A DNA stretch of 52,376 nt from Rhodospirillales bacterium (GTDB lineage Bacteria > Pseudomonadota > Alphaproteobacteria > Rhodospirillales > Shumkoniaceae), in contig JAHDSF010000053.1 in NCBI GenBank assembly GCA_018432935.1, forward strand, positions 1 through 52,376. Reading direction: 5' to 3'. Below, piece by piece: positions 8,350 through 17,870 of this stretch. The notes beneath the pieces were generated by a model that ran no database searches, was not told the DNA's origin, and saw only the letters and a program-made list of their open reading frames with translations. The translations under genes were made by a program, and so were the position numbers. Each line of letters opens with the position of its first letter. The first letter of the stretch is position 1.

Positions 8350-9894
8350 ATGCGCGCCAAGAGCATTGCCGCGATCCTGGTCCTCGCAGGCGCGGTCGCA
8401 TCCGCTTCTGCCGCCGACCTGAAGGTCGGGCTTTCGGCCGTCGTGACATCGATGGATCCGCAGTTCTACGTCATCGGCCCCAACAGCGCGATGGCCAGGA
8501 ACATTTTCGACGGGCTGGTCAACCAGGACGCCAACCAGCGCGTCCAACCTGCCCTTGCCGAATCATGGCGGACGGTCGACGACGTCACGTGGGAGTTCAA
8601 GCTTCGCAAGGGGGTGAAGTTTCACGACGGATCCGAGTTCGACGCCGCCGATGTCGTCGCCAGCCTTCGCCGCGTCCCGGCCGCCGCGGTGGGAAGCCCG
8701 AGCTCGTTCCTGCTGTACGTCAAGGGGATCAAGGACGTGCAGGCGGTCGATCCGGCCACAGTCCGGATCGTCACCGAAGGACCTCTCCCGCTGCTCGCCA
8801 ACAACCTGAGCCGGATCGCAATCCTGCCGAGCGAGGTCGAGACGTTCTCGAGCAAGACCCTGGATTCTGGGAAGGGCGTCATCGGCACCGGTCCCTACAA
8901 ATTCGTCGAGTGGCAGCCGGATTCGCACGTCACGCTGGCCCGCAACGAAGCCTATTGGGGCGCCAAGCCGGAGTGGGCAGGCGTCACCTTCCGGTTCATC
9001 ACGAACGCGCGCACCCGGGTGGCATCGCTGCTTGCCGGCGACGTCGACATGATCGAAGAAGTGCCGAGCCAGGATCTCGGAACGGTACGCACCTCGGGCC
9101 GCGCCACGCTGGTGAACGCGGTCAGCAACCGGGTCATGTATCTCCACATGGATCAGTTCCGTGCGGAATCCCCGTTCTCCGCGGCTGCCAATGGCAAGAA
9201 TCCGATGGTGGATGTCCGGGTGAGGCGCGCCCTCTCGATGGCCATCAACCGCGAAGCTCTGGTCGACCGGATCATGGAAGGCGAGGGCATTCCGACCGGA
9301 CAACTGGTTCCGGAAGGATACTTCGGGTACGTGCCCGGGCTGAAGCCGGTGCCGTTCAGCGTCGATGGAGCCAAGAAGCTGCTGGCCGAGGCCGGTTACG
9401 GCGACGGCTTCAAGCTCACGTTCCATGCCTCGAACGACCGCTACCCGAACGACGCCAAGATCGCGCAGGCGATCGGGCAGATGTTCACACGCATCGGCGT
9501 GGCCACCGAGGTCGTGACGATGCCCGGCGCGGTCTACTTCCCGCGTGCCTCCAAGCTCGAGTTCAGCCTGATCATGGGCGGTGCCGCGGTAGAGACCGGC
9601 GAGGCCTCCGGCGTGCTCGGGCCACTGCTCGCCACCTTTGGACCCAACAAGGGCGCCGGGAACCGTGGGCGCTATTCGAGCCCGGCCTTCGATGCCGCGT
9701 TCGATGCGGCGCTCAAGACGGTCGACGATGCCAAGCGCGAGGAACTCCTCCAGCAAGCGATGCGGGTCGGCATGGAGGACGTCGGCGTCATCCCGCTCTT
9801 CTTCATGGTCAAGAACTGGGGCCTGCGCAACGGGCTTACCATGAAGGCCCGCACCGACGGCTACACGCTGGCGGAACTCATCGCCGGGCGTTGA
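8350..9894 (+). CDS. ABC transporter substrate-binding protein, family 5 (peptide/nickel type)
   Basis: 514-residue periplasmic binding protein of the SBP_bac_5 family, which binds oligopeptides, sugar oligomers or other small solutes. I start it at ATG 8350, preceded by GGGAG about 10 nt upstream; it then has a Sec signal ([24 protein letters not shown]). Family motifs are [51 protein letters not shown] and [10 protein letters not shown]. No permease or ATPase gene is nearby. It is the first gene of an operon with a DapA-type lyase and two nucleoside hydrolases, so nucleoside-like or glycosidic ligands are possible; this is inference. Confidence 0.88.
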   Translation: MRAKSIAAILVLAGAVASASAADLKVGLSAVVTSMDPQFYVIGPNSAMARNIFDGLVNQDANQRVQPALAESWRTVDDVTWEFKLRKGVKFHDGSEFDAADVVASLRRVPAAAVGSPSSFLLYVKGIKDVQAVDPATVRIVTEGPLPLLANNLSRIAILPSEVETFSSKTLDSGKGVIGTGPYKFVEWQPDSHVTLARNEAYWGAKPEWAGVTFRFITNARTRVASLLAGDVDMIEEVPSQDLGTVRTSGRATLVNAVSNRVMYLHMDQFRAESPFSAAANGKNPMVDVRVRRALSMAINREALVDRIMEGEGIPTGQLVPEGYFGYVPGLKPVPFSVDGAKKLLAEAGYGDGFKLTFHASNDRYPNDAKIAQAIGQMFTRIGVATEVVTMPGAVYFPRASKLEFSLIMGGAAVETGEASGVLGPLLATFGPNKGAGNRGRYSSPAFDAAFDAALKTVDDAKREELLQQAMRVGMEDVGVIPLFFMVKNWGLRNGLTMKARTDGYTLAELIAGR

Positions 9895-9914
9895 GCGTGA
9901 GCAAGGGGAGCGCG

Positions 9915-10838
9915 ATGTCGGATACCGGCTTTCATGGCGTGTTTCCGTACCTCGTCTCCCCCATCGACGCAGAGGGCCGCGTCAAGGACAAGGTGCTCGG
10001 CGATCTTGTCGAGCACCTCATCGGGGCCGGCGTGCATGGCCTGACACCGCTCGGCAGCACCGGGGAATTCGCCTACCTGAACAATCGCCAGCGTCAGCGT
10101 ATCGTCGAGGTTGTCGTCGAGGCGACGAGGGGGCGGGTTCCGGTGGTGGCCGGGGTGGCGGCGACGACCACCGCCGATGCGGTCGCCCAGGCGAAGCGCG
10201 TGGAGGCTGCGGGCGCCGACGGCATCCTCGCCATCCTGGAAGCCTACTTTCCGGTCGCCGACGCCGGGGTGGAGGCTTACTTCCGCGCCATCGCGGAGGC
10301 GGTGGGCTGCCCGGTGGTCCTGTACACCAACCCGCAGTTCCAGCGCTCCGACCTGTCGATTCCCGTCATCCGGCGACTCTCGGAAATCCCAAACGTCCGT
10401 TACCTCAAGGACGCCTCCACCAACACCGGCCGGCTGCTCTCGATCCTCAACGCAACCGAGGGGAGGATGACGATATTCGCCGCGTCCTCGCACATCCCGC
10501 TCTGCGTGATGATGATCGGTGGCGCCGGCTGGATGGCGGGACCGGCCTGCCTCGTTCCCGAGCTCAGCGTGCGGCTCTACGAGTTGGCCAGGGAACGCCA
10601 GTGGGAGGCGGCCTTCGAACTCCAGAAGCCGCTCTGGCGCATCAACCAGGCGTTCGCGAAACACGCGCTCGCCGCATGCGTCAAGGCGGGGCTCGAAATC
10701 CGGGGCTTCGCGGTTGGCGCGCCGCTGCCGCCGCAGGCCTCACTCGATGCGGGCGCGCGGGCGGAACTCGCGGAGCTCCTGCATGACCTCGACGCATTGC
10801 GGAAAGGAAGCCGAATTGGCACGGCCGATCATCATTGA
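9915..10838 (+). CDS. Dihydrodipicolinate synthase / N-acetylneuraminate lyase family protein
   Basis: 307-residue class I aldolase/lyase of the DapA superfamily. The Schiff-base lysine is Lys165 in YLKDAS, the catalytic tyrosine is Tyr137 in LYTNP, and the substrate loop is [12 protein letters not shown] (residues 44-55). It is probably catabolic rather than the lysine-pathway enzyme, given its place after an SBP and before nucleoside hydrolases. Its ATG follows the SD-like AAGGGGAG. The 3' end overlaps the next gene by 23 bp. The substrate cannot be deduced. Confidence 0.88.
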   Translation: MSDTGFHGVFPYLVSPIDAEGRVKDKVLGDLVEHLIGAGVHGLTPLGSTGEFAYLNNRQRQRIVEVVVEATRGRVPVVAGVAATTTADAVAQAKRVEAAGADGILAILEAYFPVADAGVEAYFRAIAEAVGCPVVLYTNPQFQRSDLSIPVIRRLSEIPNVRYLKDASTNTGRLLSILNATEGRMTIFAASSHIPLCVMMIGGAGWMAGPACLVPELSVRLYELARERQWEAAFELQKPLWRINQAFAKHALAACVKAGLEIRGFAVGAPLPPQASLDAGARAELAELLHDLDALRKGSRIGTADHH

Positions 10839-11763
10839 CACCGACCCCGGCATCGACGACGCCGTGGCCCTGCTGCTGGCCTTCGCCTCGCCCGAGTTCG
10901 ACATCAAGGGCGTGACCGTCGTCTCCGGCAACGTGGCCCTGGAGCACACCGTCCGGAACACCCTTCAGGTCTGCGAGCTGGCGGACCGTCGCGACGTGCC
11001 CGTCTATCCCGGGTGCACCCGGCCGATGCTTCGAGACCCCGTGTACGGGCTGTTCAGCGGCCAGGGCGGCCTTGGCAAGACGGAGCTGCCCCCCCCGACC
11101 ATGACGGTTCGGGAAACGCACGCCGTCGACTACCTGGTGGCCGCACTGACGGACGCCGCACGGGCGGGCGAGCCCGTCACCCTGTGCACCCTCGGCCCCT
11201 TGACCAATGTGGCCCTGGCCCTGGCCCACACGCCGCGGATCCGCGACGGCATCGAGAGCATCGTGATGATGGCGGGCGCCTTCCGGGAACTCGGCAACCG
11301 GTCCATCTCCGCCGAGTTCAACATCCTGGTCGACCCCCACGCCGCGCACATCGTGTTCGAGGCGGGAATCCCGATCGTCATGCTCCCGCTCGACGTCACC
11401 CATCAGGCGATGGCTACCCCTGCGCGCATCGATGCCATCCGCGCGGTCGGCAACCCGGTGACGGACGTCGTGGCGGACATCCTGACGTTCTGGGACAGGA
11501 AGGACTCCAAGCGTTTCGGGGGTCGCGGTGGCCCCCTCCACGATCCCCTGGTGCTCGACTATCTCCTTGCTCCCGAGCACTACGGCAGCGACGAGGCCCG
11601 CGTCTGGGTGGAGCACTCGAGCGAACTGCTCATGGGCCACACGGTTGCCGACTTCTGGGGCAAGACGGGCGAGAAGCCGAACGCGAAGGTCGTCCTCAAG
11701 GTGGACGCAGACGCCTTTTTCGAGCTTCTTGGCAGGCGGCTGGCGAAGTACGCCCGCGGCTGA
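10816..11763 (+). CDS. Nucleoside hydrolase (IunH family), copy 1
   Basis: 315-residue inosine-uridine-preferring nucleoside hydrolase family protein, which cleaves N-ribosidic bonds to ribose and a base. I use TTG 10816, preceded at 5 nt by GGAAAGGAAG. The protein opens with the calcium-binding signature DTDPGIDDA (residues 8-16). Further motifs are [41 protein letters not shown] and GPLHDPLV, whose His-Asp is the catalytic region. It overlaps the lyase gene by 23 bp and is followed after 3 bp by a paralogue. Confidence 0.9.
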   Translation: MARPIIIDTDPGIDDAVALLLAFASPEFDIKGVTVVSGNVALEHTVRNTLQVCELADRRDVPVYPGCTRPMLRDPVYGLFSGQGGLGKTELPPPTMTVRETHAVDYLVAALTDAARAGEPVTLCTLGPLTNVALALAHTPRIRDGIESIVMMAGAFRELGNRSISAEFNILVDPHAAHIVFEAGIPIVMLPLDVTHQAMATPARIDAIRAVGNPVTDVVADILTFWDRKDSKRFGGRGGPLHDPLVLDYLLAPEHYGSDEARVWVEHSSELLMGHTVADFWGKTGEKPNAKVVLKVDADAFFELLGRRLAKYARG

Positions 11764-11766
11764 GCC

Positions 11767-12726
11767 ATGAGTCCCCTGCCCGTCATCATCGACTGCGATC
11801 CGGGAGTCGATGATGCCGTTGCGATTCTGCTGGCCCTCGCCTCCCCCGAGCTCGAGGTCCTCGGCATCACGACGGTGGCTGGGAACGTCGCGGGCGCGCT
11901 GACCGCAAAGAATGCGAGGAAGGTCTGCGAGCTCGCCGGCCGCCGCGACATCGGCGTCTTCGCCGGGTGCGAGCGGCCCCTGCTTCGCCCCCAGATCTTC
12001 GGCAAGTACAAGGAAGGGGGCGGGCTGGCCGGCGACACGCTGCCGGAACCGACCATGCCGCTCGGCTCGTCGCACGCGGTCGACTTCCTGCGGGCCGCCC
12101 TGGCCGCGCCGAGGCCCGTCAAGGTGACCCTGTGCACCATGGGCCCCTTGACCAACGTGGCCGTCGCGCTCGCCCGAGACCCCGGCCTTGCCGCCCGCAT
12201 CGAACGGATCGTAAGCATGGGCGGGGCATTCACCGCCCTGGGCAATCGCTCCCCCGCGGCCGAGTTCAACGTCCTGGCCGACCCTCACGCCGCCCACGTC
12301 GTTCTGCGCTCGGGGGTGCCGATCGATCTTTTGCCCCTCGATCTCACCTTCCAGGCGCTGGCAACGCCGGAGTGGCTCTCCGGCATCGAGGAGATCGGAC
12401 GAATAGGGATCGTCGTCCACCGGCTGCTCACGTATTTTGACCGCAGCGACCTTGCGCGCTTCGGCAGACCCGGAGGTCCGCTGCACGACCCCCTCGTCAT
12501 CGCCAGCCTCCTGTGGCCGGAGATCTTTTCCGGCCAAAGCGCCTGGGTCGGCGTCGACTTGGCGGGCCGACGGACCCTCGGCCACACGTGCATCGCCTGG
12601 GGTGGAGCAGGTGGGCGAGCGGCCAACGCGAGAGTGCTGACGCAGGTCGACTCGGCAGCCTTCTTCCTGCGCCTGAAGGAGCGTCTGGTCCTATTTGTTC
12701 AAGGCGTATCCGGCACTCGCGAGTGA
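11767..12726 (+). CDS. Nucleoside hydrolase (IunH family), copy 2
   Basis: 319-residue paralogue of the preceding gene, starting 3 bp after its stop. The calcium motif is DCDPGVDDA, with TLCTMGPLTNVAVAL, AEFNVLADPHAAHVVLRSG and GPLHDPLV all present. The His of copy 1 in DVTHQAM is replaced by Phe (DLTFQAL), so substrate preference probably differs. The tandem pair may act on two related nucleosides or N-glycosides. Its last 36 bp overlap the tail of the convergent cupin gene. Confidence 0.9.
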   Translation: MSPLPVIIDCDPGVDDAVAILLALASPELEVLGITTVAGNVAGALTAKNARKVCELAGRRDIGVFAGCERPLLRPQIFGKYKEGGGLAGDTLPEPTMPLGSSHAVDFLRAALAAPRPVKVTLCTMGPLTNVAVALARDPGLAARIERIVSMGGAFTALGNRSPAAEFNVLADPHAAHVVLRSGVPIDLLPLDLTFQALATPEWLSGIEEIGRIGIVVHRLLTYFDRSDLARFGRPGGPLHDPLVIASLLWPEIFSGQSAWVGVDLAGRRTLGHTCIAWGGAGGRAANARVLTQVDSAAFFLRLKERLVLFVQGVSGTRE

Positions 12727-13074
12727 GGCCCTTGTGTAGAGGAAAATGAACTCGCACGGTTCATCGAACGGATTATAGAACCAGTGGGTCGCACCCCGGG
12801 GCATCCATAGAGTATCGCCCGCCTGCACCTCGAACTCCTCATCGCCGCATCCGGAGATGCCGCGCCCCTTGAGGATGTACATGATCTCCTCCGCCTCGGG
12901 GTGGGCGTGCTTCTTGTGAATCGAGGTGTGCGGAGCGAAACGGCTGAAGCCGAACGTCACGTCCTCGGCTCCGACCTCCTGGGCGTCCACCAGGATCACC
13001 CTCGAGGCGCCTTCCAGATCCTTGATCGGCTCACTGCGCCCTTCGCCGGGACGGATTAGGTATCTGTTCGCCAT
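12691..13074 (-). CDS. Cupin domain-containing protein
   Basis: 127-residue single-domain cupin. Metal ligands are visible in HKKHAHPEAEEIMYILKGRG (residues about 53-72; HxH...E), and the second motif is PRGATHWFYN (about 92-101). Start ATG 13074. It is the last gene of the minus operon that holds TRAP permeases and two dehydrogenases, 17 bp after dctM. A sugar isomerase/epimerase or small-molecule-sensing role is plausible for such cupins. It converges with, and overlaps by 36 bp, the second nucleoside hydrolase. Confidence 0.85.
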   Translation of the reverse strand: MANRYLIRPGEGRSEPIKDLEGASRVILVDAQEVGAEDVTFGFSRFAPHTSIHKKHAHPEAEEIMYILKGRGISGCGDEEFEVQAGDTLWMPRGATHWFYNPFDEPCEFIFLYTRASLASAGYALNK

Positions 13075-13091
13075 TTCGACTCCTCGTGCGT

Positions 13092-14405
13092 CTACTTGAT
13101 CAGCCCCGGCAGAATGGTGCTCAGGGGCGGGAAGAAGATGAGAAGGATCAGCACCGCGAGCGAGACCAGGAAGAACGGCGCGCTGCCGGCGAACACGTCC
13201 TCCAAGCTCACATCGGGCTCGGCCACGGCCTTGGCGCCGTAGACGCACAGGCCGACAGGCGGCGTGATCATGCCGATCTCGATCGCCATGATGACGACGA
13301 CGGCGTACCAGATCGGGTCGAGTCCCATCGCGCGGACCACGGGCAGCAGGATCGGCAGCGTGATGGACAGCATCGAGATGGAGTCGAGCAGGCAGCCCAG
13401 CACGAGGTAAAGCAGCGCAATCGCAATGAGGAACCCGTACGTCGAGAGCTCCATGTCGATGATCAGCTTTGCCGCCTTGGGCGCCACACCCGAAAGCACC
13501 AGGAATTGGGTGAAGATCGCGGCGCCTCCGAAGATGAGAAAGATCATCGCCGACACCTTGGCGGTCTCGACGAACGCCGGCCATGCGGCCGCCGCCCACT
13601 GCCCGCGTTTGGTGGCCACGATGATCAGGAACACCACGAAGGTGGCGACGGCGGCAGCCTCGGTCGGCGTGAAGACGCCACCGAACAGGCCCCCGAAGAT
13701 GACCGCGGCCACGATCATCACCGGCCACAGCCCCTTGAGGCTGGCGAAGCGCTCGCGCCATGTGATGATGCCCTCGCGATCGGACGCCATCAGCGACGGC
13801 TTCATCTTGAGCATTCCCCAGATGGTGCCCGAGTAGGCCGCCGCCAGAAGCAGGCCGGGCGTCACCCCGGCGATCAGCAGCTTGCCCACCGAGTCTCCCG
13901 ACAGCACCCCGTAGACGACCATCAGGATGCTGGGCGGGATCAGCATGCCGATCAGGCCCGACGAAGCGCAGATGCCGTAGGCGAGACGCTTGTCCATCCC
14001 TTGGCGCCGCATCTCAGGCGCGGCGATGACTGAGAACACCGAGGAGGTCACCAGCGAGGTGCCGCAGATCGTGCCGAACAGCGTGCAGCTGAACACGGTG
14101 GAAATGCCCATGCCGCCGCGCACCCCGGAGACCCACTTGTTGAGCGAGGTGAAGATGTTGCCCGAGAGGTCTCCGGTCGACGCCATGTACCCCATGAGGA
14201 TGAACATCGGCACCGGCAGGAGCGCAAAGGACGCCACCTTGTCGTAGAAGACGTTGACGGAGCCCCACAGCGCCGGCTCCAGACCGACGATCGCCCAGGT
14301 GCCGAGGAAGCCGACCGCGCCGAGGGCGAGGCCGATGTGGACGCCGAAAGCGAGCAGGACGAAGAGCGCGACGATTCCCAGCAGGGCGATCGAGACCGGG
14401 TCCAT
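13092..14405 (-). CDS. TRAP transporter large permease (DctM family), system 1
   Basis: 437-residue, highly hydrophobic permease of the DctM family (about 12 helices expected), the sodium-coupled translocator of TRAP uptake systems. Signatures are PMFILMGYMASTGDLSGNIF, SGLIGMLIPPSILMVVYGVLSG, TEAAAVATF and LDSISMLSITLPILLP. It follows dctQ by 3 bp and precedes the cupin. Its SBP is probably the plus-strand gene at 17992, so this TRAP system is split across a divergent promoter. Confidence 0.93.
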   Translation of the reverse strand: MDPVSIALLGIVALFVLLAFGVHIGLALGAVGFLGTWAIVGLEPALWGSVNVFYDKVASFALLPVPMFILMGYMASTGDLSGNIFTSLNKWVSGVRGGMGISTVFSCTLFGTICGTSLVTSSVFSVIAAPEMRRQGMDKRLAYGICASSGLIGMLIPPSILMVVYGVLSGDSVGKLLIAGVTPGLLLAAAYSGTIWGMLKMKPSLMASDREGIITWRERFASLKGLWPVMIVAAVIFGGLFGGVFTPTEAAAVATFVVFLIIVATKRGQWAAAAWPAFVETAKVSAMIFLIFGGAAIFTQFLVLSGVAPKAAKLIIDMELSTYGFLIAIALLYLVLGCLLDSISMLSITLPILLPVVRAMGLDPIWYAVVVIMAIEIGMITPPVGLCVYGAKAVAEPDVSLEDVFAGSAPFFLVSLAVLILLIFFPPLSTILPGLIK

Positions 14406-14408
14406 GTT

Positions 14409-14930
14409 TCAGGCCTTTCCCGGGGCCGGGCCGCCCCGCAACGTGCGGACAAGCTGATACGCGCATTCCAGGCTGATCAGCGCCATCCCGAGCGGCATGC
14501 CGAGCTTGCCGGCCCACCAGTAAAGCGTGATGGCCGCAAGGACCGTCTCGTTGATGACGTACGAGGACCAGAAGCTGATCCAGCTGATGTACGTCATGGT
14601 GGCGAAGAAGCCGACGCCGATGAGATAGGTCAGGCAGTCGCTGAGGAACGCGGCCCGCGGCCCCATCCTCCCCGTGAGCATCGTGACCCGGACATGGCTC
14701 CCCGCCGCGAGGGCAAAGGCCATCGGCAGGAAGATGACGTAAGGCTCGACCAGCTGGCTGATTTCGACCGTCGCCGGAAATGGCTTCAACAGCGCATAGC
14801 GGAACAGCGTGTCCGCCGTGATCATGAGCACCAGGCCGAACAGCGCGGCGGCCGAGATCACCACTCCGGCGTACCTGAGGCCTCTCAGGAGGCGTTCGAG
14901 ACGATCGAGCATGCCGCTCTCGCTCATCAT
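14409..14930 (-). CDS. TRAP transporter small permease (DctQ family), system 1
   Basis: 173-residue membrane protein with four hydrophobic segments (for example GVVISAAALFGLVLMITADT and LVEPYVIFLPMAFALAAGSHV), the DctQ layout. SHVRV in the second loop region is a DctQ-type motif. I prefer ATG 14930 because GAGGAG lies 7 nt upstream; a GTG at 14945 that overlaps the preceding stop would add 5 residues. It belongs with DctM at 13092. Confidence 0.88.
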   Translation of the reverse strand: MMSESGMLDRLERLLRGLRYAGVVISAAALFGLVLMITADTLFRYALLKPFPATVEISQLVEPYVIFLPMAFALAAGSHVRVTMLTGRMGPRAAFLSDCLTYLIGVGFFATMTYISWISFWSSYVINETVLAAITLYWWAGKLGMPLGMALISLECAYQLVRTLRGGPAPGKA

Positions 14931-14941
14931 CGCACCGCTCC

Positions 14942-15934
14942 TCACGCTTCGGCCAGATCGGAGGCAGGCGCCTCCTCGCCGGCCGACGGCGGACGCCCCA
15001 GGCCCAGGAGCCGCAACGCGTTCAGCAGAAAGCGGTCGCGCTCGGCCACGAGGGCGGCATGGTCGCGCCGCGTCCAGTCGTGGAAACCCTGCCCCGCGGC
15101 GACGCCCTTGCGGCCTTCGTCCGCCAGCTTGCGCATAAGCGGGGTCGCCCGGGGTTCGTTGTAGAGGCTGGGAAGCACGGTGTCCTGTACCGACAGGCAG
15201 AGGTCGATGCCTACCGTGTCAACGTGCTCCAGCGGCCCCCAGGCCGGGAAGCGCAAGCCCATGCCCAGCTTGACCGAGGTGTCGACGTCGGCAGCGCTGG
15301 CAAGTCCGGAATCGACAATTGCGCTGGCCTCCCGGATGATCGCCTGCAGGATCCGGTTGGCGAGCTGTCCCGGCAGGTCGCGACGGACAATGACCGGCGC
15401 CTTGCCCCAACTCAGCAGGACCCGCCGCAGCTCGGTCGCGGTCTCCTCCCGCGTTCCTTCGCCCATAACGACCTCGACCAGGGGAACGAGGTGGCCGGGG
15501 AACCAGAAATGGGTGGTCGCCGCCCGTTCGGGATGGCGGAGACCGGCTGCAATCTCGGAGATGCGCAGTCCCGACGTATTGCTGGTGAGGAGAACCTCCG
15601 GGGCGATGTGCCTCTCGATGTCCCGGAACAAGGCTTGCTTCGCCGGCAGGTTCTCGGTGATGGCCTCGATCACCCAGAATGCACCGGCGAGGGCATGCGG
15701 CAGGTCGGCATCGCAGGCGATCCGCGCGGCAGCGCGGGCGGCTTCGGCCTCGGATGCCAACCCGCCGGCGGCGAGCTGGCGGAGATGGCTGGCTGCAGCG
15801 GTCGCCGCGTTGGCGGCCTTGCCCGCGGCCGTATCGTACAGTTTGACGGGATGCCCGGCGAGCGCCGCCGAGGCTGCGATGCCCGAACCCATCAGGCCCG
15901 CTCCGACGATCGTAATCTGCGGCCGAGCCGCCAT
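14942..15934 (-). CDS. 3-hydroxyacyl-CoA dehydrogenase family / L-gulonate 3-dehydrogenase-like
   Basis: 330-residue NAD-dependent dehydrogenase. The Rossmann motif ITIVGAGLMGSGIA is at residues about 8-21, followed by LTSNTSGLRISEIA and THFWFPGHLVPLVEVVMG. The C-terminal domain contains LANRILQAIIREASAIVDSG and LGMGLRFPAWGPLEHVD. The last resembles the GLGMR...GPLE stretch of lambda-crystallin/L-gulonate 3-dehydrogenase and L-carnitine dehydrogenase more than classical fatty-acid enzymes. Next to a sugar-type alcohol dehydrogenase and a TRAP transporter, a sugar-acid 3-dehydrogenase is my preferred reading. Start ATG 15934 has a GGAGGGG SD. Confidence 0.8.
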   Translation of the reverse strand: MAARPQITIVGAGLMGSGIAASAALAGHPVKLYDTAAGKAANAATAAASHLRQLAAGGLASEAEAARAAARIACDADLPHALAGAFWVIEAITENLPAKQALFRDIERHIAPEVLLTSNTSGLRISEIAAGLRHPERAATTHFWFPGHLVPLVEVVMGEGTREETATELRRVLLSWGKAPVIVRRDLPGQLANRILQAIIREASAIVDSGLASAADVDTSVKLGMGLRFPAWGPLEHVDTVGIDLCLSVQDTVLPSLYNEPRATPLMRKLADEGRKGVAAGQGFHDWTRRDHAALVAERDRFLLNALRLLGLGRPPSAGEEAPASDLAEA

Positions 15935-16041
15935 TCTCCCCTCCTCCACCGTTGCCGGCCGCATGCGAGGATGCAGCCGGCCTCGCCAAGTCTGCCCGCA
16001 GGGATGCGACGTCGATTGTCGCCCGGCGGTCGTCGCCTTCC

Positions 16042-17106
16042 TCAGTCCTCGGCGCCGTTGGGCTCGATCACGACCTTGATCGCGCCGTCGCGCCGCTTGA
16101 CGAAGGTGTCGAGGGCCTTCCCGAAATCCTCGAGCGGGAAGGTATGGCTTATCAGGTCCTTCACCACGACCTGCCCAGCGGCGATCATCTGGATGATCTT
16201 GCGCGAGACGTTCGGGTTGGCCCGCGACCCGAAGATCGCGATCTCGTTGTGCACGATGTACTTGAAGGGCAGGGGCTCGGCCACCGTATCCGGCGGTACC
16301 CCCAGCAGGGAGACCTTGCCGCCCTTGCGCACCATCCGCACCGCTTGCGCAAAGGTGCCGGCGGCGCCTGAGCATTCGAAGGCCTCGTCGACGCCGAGGC
16401 CGTCCGTCAAGTCGCGCACTGCCTTCACCGGTTCTTCCTTCTCGAAGTCGATGACGGCGTCCGCCCCTTTCTCTGCCGCCGCCTTCAGGCGGGCGCCGCG
16501 GCCGACCACGATCACCCGTGCCGCCCCCAGAGCCTTGGCGAAGCGGACTGCGATCAGGCCGATCGGGCCGGGACCGATCACCACCACCGTGCCGCCCGGG
16601 GTGACACCGGAGAGCTCCATGCCGTGCAGCGTCACGCCGGCGGTGTCGACCAGGGCGCCTTCGCGGAAGGAGACGGCTTTCGGCAGATGGTTGATGCTGC
16701 GGATCGAGTAGACGTTGTACTGGGCATAAGCGCCCTGGGAGACGAACCCGTAATGCCTGTGTCCGGTCGCCGCCACCCCGTAATTCTCGCAAAGATTGTA
16801 CCGGCCCTGCAGGCAGTTGCGGCAGTAGCCGCAGCCCTTGTGCGCCTCACCGGCCACGCGGTCGCCGGACTTGAAGCCGAGGACGCCTTCACCGACCTCG
16901 ACCACCTCGCCCGACCACTCGTGACCGGGGATGAATGGGTACGACGGCGGCCAGATGCCGGCGAGGCCGCCGCGAATGATCTCGGGGTCGCTGCCGCAGA
17001 TCGCGACGCCTCGGATTCGGCAGAGCACTTCGTGCGGTCCCGGCTTGGGAACATCCACATCCCTGACCTCGAATTCGCCGGGACTGGTTAGGACTAGGGC
17101 CTTCAT
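16042..17106 (-). CDS. Zinc-dependent alcohol dehydrogenase (sorbitol/threonine dehydrogenase type)
   Basis: 354-residue medium-chain dehydrogenase. Catalytic zinc ligands are Cys37 (VAICGSD) and His62-Glu63 (PGHEWSGEV). The structural zinc site is Cys92, Cys95, Cys98 and Cys106 (GCGYCRNCLQGRYNLC). The Rossmann motif is VVVIGPGPIGLIAVRFAKAL. This points to oxidation of a polyol or sugar with NAD(P)+. The ATG overlaps the gntR stop (ATGA). The cytosolic product could feed the neighbouring dehydrogenase or the lactonase across the promoter. Confidence 0.9.
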   Translation of the reverse strand: MKALVLTSPGEFEVRDVDVPKPGPHEVLCRIRGVAICGSDPEIIRGGLAGIWPPSYPFIPGHEWSGEVVEVGEGVLGFKSGDRVAGEAHKGCGYCRNCLQGRYNLCENYGVAATGHRHYGFVSQGAYAQYNVYSIRSINHLPKAVSFREGALVDTAGVTLHGMELSGVTPGGTVVVIGPGPIGLIAVRFAKALGAARVIVVGRGARLKAAAEKGADAVIDFEKEEPVKAVRDLTDGLGVDEAFECSGAAGTFAQAVRMVRKGGKVSLLGVPPDTVAEPLPFKYIVHNEIAIFGSRANPNVSRKIIQMIAAGQVVVKDLISHTFPLEDFGKALDTFVKRRDGAIKVVIEPNGAED

Positions 17107-17825
17107 ACGGATTCTCCCCTGAGAGATGACGTGAGCGGTGCCGCGGCTGCGGACCCGTTCCGGTTGGTGACGATCTGGGCAAAGTTCTCCATGACGCGCT
17201 CCTCGGCGCGCTCGAGATGATGGTCGAGGGCGGCCGCGGCGGCCGCGGTGTCGCGCCGCTTCCAGGCGTCCAGGAAGGCCTTGTGCTCGGCAAAGGATTC
17301 GGAAATCTTGCGCTGCTTGTCGAAATCGGAGCGGATGACGACCTTCAGGATCGTCAGGATGTTGGCGTACACCTTCTTGATGTAGTCGTTCTCGCCCTTG
17401 TCGATGATGAGGCGGTGCGTCTCGACGTCCAGAGCATAGAAGCGCTCGAGGTCGCCGGCGGCGACCATCCGCTCGGCCTCCGCCATTCGCGCCTCGATTG
17501 CGGCCATCTCCTCGTCCGTGGTCCGTCTGATCGCGGCCCCGATCGCCGACATTTCGAGCATGTGCCGCAGCTGGAGGATGTCGCGGATGTCCTTCTGCGA
17601 GAAGCGGGCGACGTAGAACCGGCGGCGCACCACCTCGACCAGCCCTTCGCTGACCAGAAGCATGATGGCGTTGCGGACCAGGCTGCGGCTGACGCCGTAG
17701 CGTTCGGCGATCTCGCTGTCGATCAGTCGCTCCCCGGGACGGAACTCCCAGCGCACGATCATCTCCTTCAGGAGCTCGTACATCCTGTCGCTGAGGTTCT
17801 TGTGGACGATTTCCGTCACGTTCAT
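17103..17825 (-). CDS. GntR family regulator, FCD (FadR-like) type
   Basis: 240-residue regulator. The N-terminal winged helix-turn-helix contains RPGERLIDSEIAERYGVSRS (about residues 29-48) and LVRNAIMLLVSEGLVEVV. The C-terminal all-helical FCD ligand domain has FYALDVETHRLII (metal-binding Asp/His) and FAEHKAFLDAWKRRD. It is the first gene of the minus operon ending in the cupin and divergent from dctP1. The operators at 17853-17917 are probably its own; sugar acids are common FCD effectors. Confidence 0.92.
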   Translation of the reverse strand: MNVTEIVHKNLSDRMYELLKEMIVRWEFRPGERLIDSEIAERYGVSRSLVRNAIMLLVSEGLVEVVRRRFYVARFSQKDIRDILQLRHMLEMSAIGAAIRRTTDEEMAAIEARMAEAERMVAAGDLERFYALDVETHRLIIDKGENDYIKKVYANILTILKVVIRSDFDKQRKISESFAEHKAFLDAWKRRDTAAAAAALDHHLERAEERVMENFAQIVTNRNGSAAAAPLTSSLRGESV

Positions 17826-17852
17826 CGGTGGCTCGACTCCGTCTGCCGGCGC

Positions 17853-17870
17853 GGTTCGGGAACCCGAACC
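17853..17870. promoter_or_regulatory. Palindrome at the predicted gntR1 transcription start
   Basis: GGTTCGGG (17853-17860) and CCCGAACC (17863-17870) are perfect 8-bp arms around AA. It lies directly downstream of the predicted -10 of the minus-strand gntR1 promoter, where a repressor or leader hairpin could act. Confidence 0.5.
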
